From assembly GCA_964392455.1 (NCBI GenBank), contig CAYMPG010000022.1, forward strand, positions 1 to 29,498: 29,498 nucleotides of DNA, given 5' to 3'. Both the position numbers and the translations under genes were made by a program. Position 1 is the first letter of the stretch. Each line of letters begins with the position of its first letter. The DNA comes from SFEL01 sp964392455. GTDB lineage: Bacteria > Bacillota > Clostridia > Christensenellales > CAG-138. A model generated the notes under the pieces. It ran no database searches, was not told where the DNA came from, and saw nothing but the letters and a program-made list of their open reading frames with translations. Positions 23,576 to 29,498 of the stretch are shown here, piece after piece.

Positions 23576-23881
23576 GTGAACAGTGGTAAAGAGCACAAGG
23601 ATATAGTTCAGCGCCTGAACAGCGCAGCGGCGGAGGCTGAGGCCCTTAAAGAGGAGCTCAGGCAGGCCGAGAACCAGAGCTATGACAGCATTGCAGGCAG
23701 CCTTGCTGCCAATTATCAGCTTATAATGGATGAGGCAGAGCAGGAAATAGCAGACGAGTACAAAACCAGCGGCAGCCTTACCAGCGCCAGAGTATGCGAG
23801 ATAAACCGGGGCATGGATGGATATGCCCTTTCTGTGCAGGATGTTATGGCGCTCCTCAAGGAGCTTCAGGACGGAGAATAA
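23576..23881 (+). CDS. Small acidic helical protein of unknown function
   Basis: I do not recognise this 101-residue protein. The first half (about 8-40, VQRLNSAAAEAEALKEELRQ) has heptad-like spacing suggesting a coiled coil; the middle is acidic (LIMDEAEQEIADEY) and there is one cysteine. It has no signal peptide or membrane segment. GTG 23576 is chosen because GGGAGAAGG ends a few bases upstream; ATG 23558 lies in frame but has no ribosome site. It has its own promoter and stands between the ger operon and cdaA, with no clear functional link to either. Confidence 0.7.
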   Translation: MNSGKEHKDIVQRLNSAAAEAEALKEELRQAENQSYDSIAGSLAANYQLIMDEAEQEIADEYKTSGSLTSARVCEINRGMDGYALSVQDVMALLKELQDGE

Positions 23882-23934
23882 TACCTGCACAGCATATCTT
23901 TTGTGAAGATTCAATTAAAAAATATTGGTATACG

Positions 23935-23963
23935 ATGAAAGTATATCCTAATTATAGTATAAT
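23935..23963 (+). promoter_or_regulatory. Probable sigma A promoter of cdaA-cdaR
   Basis: ATGAAA (23935-23940), a 17-base spacer and a perfect TATAAT (23958-23963) precede cdaA. The leader to the first usable start codon would be about 145 bases. Confidence 0.6.
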
Positions 23964-24059
23964 CATAAACAGAACAAATGGGCATGGCAGCGCAGCGCCT
24001 GGGATGTGTGCCTTTTAAAGGAATACATCAGGGGGCGCTGTCGGCGTGCTGATGGAGAT

Positions 24060-24123
24060 ATACGCCTCCGCATCCTTGCGGGGACAAAAAAGGAAAGGCG
24101 GTATGAACGGATTTGGCATATGA
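24060..24123 (+). promoter_or_regulatory. Structured cdaA leader with a six-codon mini-ORF
   Basis: ATACGCCT (24060-24067) can pair with AGGCGGTAT (24096-24104) with one bulge, enclosing an inner hairpin CCGCA/TGCGG (24068-24072 with 24077-24081). The outer stem covers the ATG at 24103. That ATG has the best ribosome site here (AGGA at 24091) but encodes only MNGFGI before TGA at 24121-24123, overlapping the cdaA start region. Coupling, attenuation or a sequence error are all possible. Confidence 0.45.
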
Positions 24124-24970
24124 TGTGCTGGTAAAAACAATATCCGGAGGGTTTCAGCAATTCAGGCTGACCGACGCTATTGACATAATCATTATCGCAG
24201 TGCTGCTGTATCACCTGATACAGCTCACCAAGGAGACCCGTGCCTATCAGGTATTAAAGGGCGTGGGAGTTATATTCCTTGCGGCGGTAATAAGCGATAC
24301 ATTGCAGCTCGAATCCATAAGCTGGCTGCTCAATTCCCTTATTTCGGTGGGAATAGTGGTGGCGGTGGTGCTGTTTCAGCCGGAGATACGCCGTGCCCTC
24401 GAAAGAATAGGCAGAGGGCGTATCTTTTCCCGGGAATCCCTCAACAGCCTTATGACAGGCGGCGGCGAGGAAATAGTCGATGAGATGCATCAGGCTATCA
24501 CAAACCTTGCAAGGCGCAGGGTAGGCGCCCTTATAGTGGTGGAAATGCGAACCGGCCTTGGAGATATAATAAACACCGGCACGGCCATAAGGGGCTGCAT
24601 ATCGGCTCCCCTCATTGAAAACATATTTGAGCCCAATACCCCCCTCCACGATGGCGCGGTAATAATACAAAATGGAGAAATAGCCGCAGCAGCCTGCATA
24701 CTTCCCCTTGCAGAGGATATAGCGGTAGCCCGCGAGCTGGGTACACGTCACAGGGCGGCCCTTGGTATATCCTCCGTATCGGACAGCGTTACAATAGTAG
24801 TATCCGAGGAAACAGGCGTAATATCCATGGCCCGTGATGGAAAGCTGGTGCGCTACATAGACAGCAAGGCACTGAGGGATGTGCTGGAATCCATATTCGT
24901 ACGCAAGGATAAGGAATTTCAGCTTCCCATTTCAGCACTGAGCTTTAAGAAAAGGAGGGGTGAGCGATGA
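24113..24970 (+). CDS. cdaA: Diadenylate cyclase CdaA
   Basis: This 285-residue membrane enzyme makes cyclic di-AMP from two ATP. Three membrane segments fill about residues 20-90 (DAIDIIIIAVLLYHLIQL and following), then a DAC domain with the catalytic motifs D180-G181-A182 (LHDGAVIIQNGEIAAA) and R212-H213-R214 (GTRHRAALGIS). No in-frame ATG exists: an in-frame stop lies at 24104-24106, so the start is TTG 24113 or GTG 24125, neither with an ideal ribosome site. It overlaps cdaR by 4 bases. Together with the HD phosphodiesterase at 2532 it suggests full c-di-AMP turnover in this organism. Confidence 0.95.
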   Translation: MAYDVLVKTISGGFQQFRLTDAIDIIIIAVLLYHLIQLTKETRAYQVLKGVGVIFLAAVISDTLQLESISWLLNSLISVGIVVAVVLFQPEIRRALERIGRGRIFSRESLNSLMTGGGEEIVDEMHQAITNLARRRVGALIVVEMRTGLGDIINTGTAIRGCISAPLIENIFEPNTPLHDGAVIIQNGEIAAAACILPLAEDIAVARELGTRHRAALGISSVSDSVTIVVSEETGVISMARDGKLVRYIDSKALRDVLESIFVRKDKEFQLPISALSFKKRRGER

Positions 24971-26247
24971 GAGCAAATAGCGAAATAGCCGCTGCCCTCA
25001 GAGGTAAGCTCAAGGACTTTTTTACGAAAAACTGGCCTGTAAAGCTCATATCGCTGGTATTTGCCATGCTGCTCTGGGGCTACGTTATGATGGAGACCAA
25101 CCCTGAGCGCACAAAGACAATCACAGATGTGCCCGTGAGCTTCAGCGGCGAAAATGAGCTGCATGAAAGAGGCTTTGCAGTAAGGGGCGATCATGAGGAT
25201 ATACTCCGCAGCATAACTGCCCGCGTAAGCGTGGAGCTTACAAAGTACACCGGCCTTGATGCTTCAGATATAACTGCCACCGTGAGCCTGCGCTCCATAA
25301 GCAAATCCGGCACATACCGGCTGAAGATCAACTCCACCTGTGTGGATGGCACAGTGCTTTCCGTATCCCCCAGCGAGCTGGTAGTGGAGGTGGATGAGCT
25401 TGCCACCCGCATAGTGCCCATAGAGGTGGCCTATGCAGGGGAGCTGCCAGATGGCTACTGGAAGAGCGAGCCCACCCTCAGCTCCCAGACCATCAGCGTA
25501 AGCGGCCCGGCGGATGACGTATCAGAGGTATCCAAGGCCATATGCACCATAGACCTTGAGGAGCGCACTAGCTCCTGCAATGAATCCATACTCCTCAGCT
25601 ACGTGGATGCGGCAGGAGAGCCGGTAAACAGCGCCCTGTTTCTCAATCAGCTTCCGTCGGTAGTGGTAAAGATGGACGTAAGGCGCATCATAACCGTGCC
25701 TGTAAATGCCGAGGCTGCCCTGGTGGGAGCGGACTCCCTTGCGGCAAATTATGAGGTATATGATATCGTATCCACACCGCCTACAGTACGGCTGGTGGGG
25801 CCGGAAAACATTCTTTCAGAAATAACCGGCATAGATATCGAGCAGATAGACGTATCCGGCAGCAGCTCCAGCGTGCAGGTACCTGTAACGCTTACTGCAC
25901 CCGAGGGAACGATACTCCTTGATGAACCTGAGGCCACCATATATGTGGATATAAGGGAAAAGCAGGAATCCATGCAGCTTCAGGGCGTGCCCATTGAGAT
26001 AAGGGGCCTTGCCAAGGGGCTGACAGCGGAGCTTTCCAGCCTGGAGGCGGATATATCCATAACTGGCAAGATAAGCCATATGCGCCGCCTGGAGCGTAAG
26101 GACGTTACGCTGTATGTGGATCTTACCGGCCTTTCCTCCGGCACATACGAGGTGGAGACAGGCGTAAGCATAGCCGACAGAACCATGCAGACAGAGCTGG
26201 AGTGGACGCTATCTGTACCCAAGGTAACGGTTACCGTAAAGGAATAA
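24967..26247 (+). CDS. cdaR: YbbR-domain regulator CdaR
   Basis: The 426-residue protein is a CdaR/YbbR-type membrane-anchored partner that controls CdaA. A short cytoplasmic stretch is followed by one membrane helix at about 24-42 (VKLISLVFAMLLWGYVMM) and an outer region with about four YbbR repeats, each starting with a pattern like IVPIEVAYAGELPDGY or TVPVNAEAALVGAD and containing VSGP or LVGPE turns. Overlap with cdaA (ATGA) points to coupled synthesis. The usual third gene glmM is not next; an FAD protein follows instead. Confidence 0.94.
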   Translation: MRANSEIAAALRGKLKDFFTKNWPVKLISLVFAMLLWGYVMMETNPERTKTITDVPVSFSGENELHERGFAVRGDHEDILRSITARVSVELTKYTGLDASDITATVSLRSISKSGTYRLKINSTCVDGTVLSVSPSELVVEVDELATRIVPIEVAYAGELPDGYWKSEPTLSSQTISVSGPADDVSEVSKAICTIDLEERTSSCNESILLSYVDAAGEPVNSALFLNQLPSVVVKMDVRRIITVPVNAEAALVGADSLAANYEVYDIVSTPPTVRLVGPENILSEITGIDIEQIDVSGSSSSVQVPVTLTAPEGTILLDEPEATIYVDIREKQESMQLQGVPIEIRGLAKGLTAELSSLEADISITGKISHMRRLERKDVTLYVDLTGLSSGTYEVETGVSIADRTMQTELEWTLSVPKVTVTVKE

Positions 26248-26253
26248 GGCCAT

Positions 26254-27858
26254 ATGGCAATATCCATAAGAGATATAAAGCTATCTATAAATGAGCAGGA
26301 GTCTTCGCTGGGAAAAATCACAGCGAAGACTCTTGGCATACCTGAAAATGCAATAAAGGGCTACAGAATAAAGCGCATATCCCTGGATGCCCGCAAGAAA
26401 AACGACATATCCTTCATATACACTCTTGAGGCCGACCTTGCCCCGGCAGATGAGGTAAGGCTCATAAAGCGGCTGCCGATGGTGGAACGGGCTCAGACGC
26501 TCAGTACAGAGGAACCCCAAATGGGCAGCGCTCCGCTGGATAAGCCTGTGGTTGTGGCAGGCCTTGGGCCGGGCGGGCTTTTTGCGGCGTACACTCTGGC
26601 AAAGTACGGCTATGCTCCCATAGTGATAGAGCGTGGGGAGGATATAGACAGCCGCACTGCCAGCGTAGAGAAATTCTGGGCGGGAGGCGGCCTTAATACC
26701 CAGAGCAATCCCATGTTTGGCGAGGGCGGGGCAGGTGCCTTTTCAGACGGCAAGCTGACCACCCGCATAAAGGACCCGAGGGCACACCGGGTAATAGACA
26801 TACTGGCGGCCCATGGAGCCCCTGAAAGGATACGCCAGCTTGCAAAGCCCCATATCGGCACCGATATGCTGGTAAAGACTGTAAGGAGCATCCGTGAGGA
26901 CATTGTCAGCATGGGCGGGCAGGTGCGCTTTTCTACCCAGCTTACGGGGCTTTTGAAAAATGACGATGGAAGCATAGCTGCGGTGCAGGTGGAGCATGCC
27001 GGTGGAACTGAAACCATACCCTGCTGCGCCTGTGTGCTGGCAATAGGCCAGGGCGCAAGGGACACATATAATATGCTGCTGGATGCAGGCATGGAGCTTG
27101 TTCCCAAGGCCTTTGCCGTGGGCGTCAGGATAGAGCATCCCCGTGAGCTTATAGACCGCTCCCAGTATGGCGAATTTGCCGGCCACCCCAGGCTCGGCGC
27201 TGCGGAGTACCACCTTGCAGACAGGGCGGGCGACAGGGGGGTATATACCTTCTGTATGTGCCCCGGCGGCGTGGTGGTCGCATCCTCATCGGGAGAGGAG
27301 CAGGTAGTAACAAACGGCATGAGCCGGTATGCCCGGGATGAGGAAAATTCAAATGCCGCAGTGGTAGTGCAGGTGGATAGCCGGGATTATCCTCAGGGGC
27401 CGCTTGGCGGTATGCTGTTTCAGCAGCAGCTTGAGCGGGCCGCATTTTTTGCGGGCGGCGGCGACTTTACTGCGCCTGCCGAAAGGGTGGGCGATTTTCT
27501 AAGAGGCAGGGCTCCCGGGCAGTTTGGCGATGTAAAGCCCACATACAGGCCCGGCGTATGCAGGAGCGACCTTTATAAGTGCCTTCCGGACTTCGTTGCG
27601 GAGGGCGTAAAGCAGGGCATATCCGCCTTTGGCAGACGGCTCAGGGGCTTTGATATGGATGATGCGGTAATAACCGCCGTAGAGAGCCGCACCAGCTCAC
27701 CCGTGCGAATAGTTCGCGGGGCGGATGGGTGCGCTACCAGAATGAATGGGCTGTATCCCGTGGGCGAGGGCGCAGGCTATGCAGGCGGCATCGTAAGCGC
27801 AGCGGTGGATGGTATGCAGGCAGCAGAGCGCATAATGGCGCTGTACCGCCCCCGTTGA
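26254..27858 (+). CDS. FAD-dependent dehydrogenase-like protein (COG2509 type)
   Basis: The 534-residue protein is an uncharacterised FAD-dependent enzyme. An N-terminal domain of about 95 residues precedes a Rossmann motif GLGPGG (103-108) with E126 expected to bind the ribose. The segment GGLNTQSNPMFGEGGAGAFSDGKL is a hallmark of this group. The C-terminal FAD motif reads NGLYPVGEGAGYAGG. The reaction and substrate are unknown. It starts 6 bases after cdaR and is probably co-transcribed with it. The family is widespread in Clostridia and Bacteroidetes. Confidence 0.85.
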   Translation: MAISIRDIKLSINEQESSLGKITAKTLGIPENAIKGYRIKRISLDARKKNDISFIYTLEADLAPADEVRLIKRLPMVERAQTLSTEEPQMGSAPLDKPVVVAGLGPGGLFAAYTLAKYGYAPIVIERGEDIDSRTASVEKFWAGGGLNTQSNPMFGEGGAGAFSDGKLTTRIKDPRAHRVIDILAAHGAPERIRQLAKPHIGTDMLVKTVRSIREDIVSMGGQVRFSTQLTGLLKNDDGSIAAVQVEHAGGTETIPCCACVLAIGQGARDTYNMLLDAGMELVPKAFAVGVRIEHPRELIDRSQYGEFAGHPRLGAAEYHLADRAGDRGVYTFCMCPGGVVVASSSGEEQVVTNGMSRYARDEENSNAAVVVQVDSRDYPQGPLGGMLFQQQLERAAFFAGGGDFTAPAERVGDFLRGRAPGQFGDVKPTYRPGVCRSDLYKCLPDFVAEGVKQGISAFGRRLRGFDMDDAVITAVESRTSSPVRIVRGADGCATRMNGLYPVGEGAGYAGGIVSAAVDGMQAAERIMALYRPR

Positions 27859-27890
27859 CCGGAACAGATATTCAGGAGAAACAGGCATAA

Positions 27891-29498
27891 ATGGCGCAGC
27901 AGCACCATAGAAGAAGAAAACGTAAGGGCGGGAAGTACGTGCTCAGGCGGGTACTTCTGCTTTTGCTGCTGCTGGGACTGATTATCGGGCTGATTACCAT
28001 GGCGGTAAAGCAGATAGTAAAGCTGCTCAAAAGGGGGGATGAGCCCATAGGTGAGCAGCAGCCTGTAGCTGAGGATGTGGATGCGCCCGCAGAAGCAGCA
28101 GCACCTTCGGAGCTTCCCACAGACCTGAAACCTGTGCAGATGAGCCAGAGTGAATTATCTTCCAGAGGCTTTACTTCAGAAATAATGCTCAGGCGCACTG
28201 CTGTGGACAGCTTTTCCAGAGAGACCCCCATATCCTTTGGCAACGACAGGGAGTACACGGGCCTTGCGGGCATTACCACCTTTGGCGGCAATAATTACCG
28301 CAATACCTTTACCTATGGCACCCAGTACATAACGGAAAAGCGGCTCACCCGGGTGTGGGAGCTGCCCACAGGCTCGCTTACCTCAGAGCAAAATGGCACA
28401 TGGACCGGCACCGGCTGGACAGGCATGCCCCTTATAATACAGTGGGCGCCGGAGGTGCGGGCACACCTTGGCGTGTACGAGCAATTTAAAACCAAGGATG
28501 GGTTTACAGAGGTCATCTACCCCGCAATGGATGGCTACATATACTTTATGGAGCTGTCCACCGGCAGCGCCACGAGGGACCCATTATACCTTGGGGTGGT
28601 AACAAAGGGCACTGCCACGCTGGACCCGCGGGGCTATCCACTGCTGTATACGGGCCAGGGTATCCCCGGTACTCAGGATGGCACCTTCGGCTCGTGGGTA
28701 AGGGTAATATCCCTGATCGAAAACAGGGTGCTGTGGGATTTTGGCGGCAGCGACCCCTATGCCTACAGAGCCTGGCAGGCGTATGATTGCAGTCCCCTTA
28801 TAGATGCGGAGACTGATACCCTTATAACTGCCGGGGAAAACGGCATACTGTATTCAGTAAGGCTGAATACCTCATATGACAGCGCAGCGGGCACCGTGAG
28901 CGTAGCCCCGGGCAATCTTGAAAAATACCGCTATAACCTGGATGGCTATGGCGATTCGGACAGCCGCAAATGGTGGGGCGTGGAGGGCTCCATATCCGCA
29001 TTTAAAAACTATCTGTTTTTTGCAGATAATGGAGGCACGCTCCAGTGCGTGGATGTAAATACGCTGGAAACCGTATACATATCCGATGTATATGATGACA
29101 GCGATACGAGCTGCGTAATAGAGGAAGCTCCCGAGGATGGCACTGTGTATCTTTACCTTGGCAGCGAGGTGGACAGGCAGTCCGGCATCAGCGGCGGCGA
29201 GGGAATATCCATACACCGCAAGGTGAATGCCATTACCGGGGAAACGGTATGGGCAAAGGAATGGCCTGCAAGCGTAGGCGATGTTTCTTCAAATGGGGGA
29301 ACCATGACCACTCCACATGTGGGTAGGGGCAGCATAAAGGATATAGTCATATTCAATCAGACCCTTGTGCCTGTGGAGGTGGAAGGCCAGAGCCTGTATG
29401 GAGGCAGAATAGTGGCCTATGACAAGGCCACAGGGCAGGAGCTGTGGAAATACGAGCAGGCGGCAGGCTATAGGAGCTCACCTGTGGTGCTGTACGAT
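27891..29498 (+). CDS. Membrane-anchored PQQ-like beta-propeller protein, 3' end outside the window
   Basis: The frame is open from ATG 27891 to the window end (536 codons visible) and is therefore partial. A strongly basic start (HHRRRKRKGGKYVLRR) precedes a membrane helix at about 23-39, then a Pro/Ala/Glu-rich linker to about residue 85. The outer domain begins EYTGLAGITTFGGNNYRN and carries WD40/PQQ-like blades such as IVAYDKATGQELWKYEQ near the end. Such proteins may bind wall or substrate polymers; no enzyme activity is indicated. AGGAG (27873-27877) lies 13 bases before the ATG, rather far. It follows the FAD gene by 32 bases. Confidence 0.82.
   Translation, partial: MAQQHHRRRKRKGGKYVLRRVLLLLLLLGLIIGLITMAVKQIVKLLKRGDEPIGEQQPVAEDVDAPAEAAAPSELPTDLKPVQMSQSELSSRGFTSEIMLRRTAVDSFSRETPISFGNDREYTGLAGITTFGGNNYRNTFTYGTQYITEKRLTRVWELPTGSLTSEQNGTWTGTGWTGMPLIIQWAPEVRAHLGVYEQFKTKDGFTEVIYPAMDGYIYFMELSTGSATRDPLYLGVVTKGTATLDPRGYPLLYTGQGIPGTQDGTFGSWVRVISLIENRVLWDFGGSDPYAYRAWQAYDCSPLIDAETDTLITAGENGILYSVRLNTSYDSAAGTVSVAPGNLEKYRYNLDGYGDSDSRKWWGVEGSISAFKNYLFFADNGGTLQCVDVNTLETVYISDVYDDSDTSCVIEEAPEDGTVYLYLGSEVDRQSGISGGEGISIHRKVNAITGETVWAKEWPASVGDVSSNGGTMTTPHVGRGSIKDIVIFNQTLVPVEVEGQSLYGGRIVAYDKATGQELWKYEQAAGYRSSPVVLYD

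Noticed and set aside
23981..24017. Possible attenuator hairpin in the cdaA leader (GGCA...TGCC followed by TTTT)
   Set aside because: The stem is short and depends on wobble pairs, so it cannot be separated from chance.
23964..24059. Possible c-di-AMP (ydaO-type) riboswitch upstream of cdaA
   Set aside because: The region is too short and I could not find the conserved elements of that riboswitch.

Overview
The window is a chromosomal segment of an anaerobic, spore-forming member of the Clostridia. I base this on sporulation and germination genes (yqfC, yqfD, spoIIID, yunB, a gerA-type operon), the Firmicutes-type order yqfC-yqfD-phoH-HDIG-ybeY-cdd-era-recO, and a fermentative metabolism (pyruvate phosphate dikinase, a [FeFe]-hydrogenase-like protein). 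Most genes favour ATA for Ile and AGG for Arg, so an uncultured gut-type clostridium is plausible, but I cannot name a genus. No tRNA, rRNA, CRISPR array, insertion sequence or prophage was recognised. Every gene-free gap is under 300 bases and nearly every base is assigned.

Region 1 (1-7262) is a tightly packed plus-strand operon. Neighbouring genes overlap or lie close together: sporulation proteins YqfC and YqfD, the PhoH ATPase, a membrane HD phosphodiesterase without its usual extracellular domain, the rRNA maturation nuclease YbeY, cytidine deaminase, the GTPase Era, and a cyclase-family hydrolase. A tiny YqzL-like gene lies on the opposite strand between the cyclase gene and recO. Region 2 (7262-11860) holds two well-expressed, separately terminated metabolic genes: ppdK, with a near-consensus promoter and distinct codon use, and a group-B-like [FeFe]-hydrogenase.

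Region 3 (11900-14400) carries spoIIID, a MarR-type regulator and, on the minus strand, yunB followed by a secreted peptidoglycan-binding protein that looks leaderless. Region 4 (14420-19320) runs from a bifunctional class A penicillin-binding protein into an iron-sulfur-less uracil-DNA glycosylase and an SH3/peptidoglycan-binding protein. The last of these shares an unclassified C-terminal domain with the minus-strand secreted protein. Region 5 (19340-23500) is a germinant receptor operon (A, B and C subunits) ending in a 53-residue two-helix membrane protein that may be a D subunit.

Region 6 (23500-29498) has a small coiled-coil protein with its own promoter, then the c-di-AMP cyclase cdaA and its regulator cdaR, a COG2509-type FAD protein, and a membrane-anchored PQQ-like beta-propeller protein that runs off the window. 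The window therefore encodes both a c-di-AMP synthase (cdaA) and a probable c-di-AMP phosphodiesterase (the HD protein), alongside cell-wall and spore functions. The least explained items are the shared H-x12-H-x-C wall domain, the cdaA leader with a mini-ORF under the only good ribosome binding site, the reversed yqzL, and the small genes around 23332-23881.
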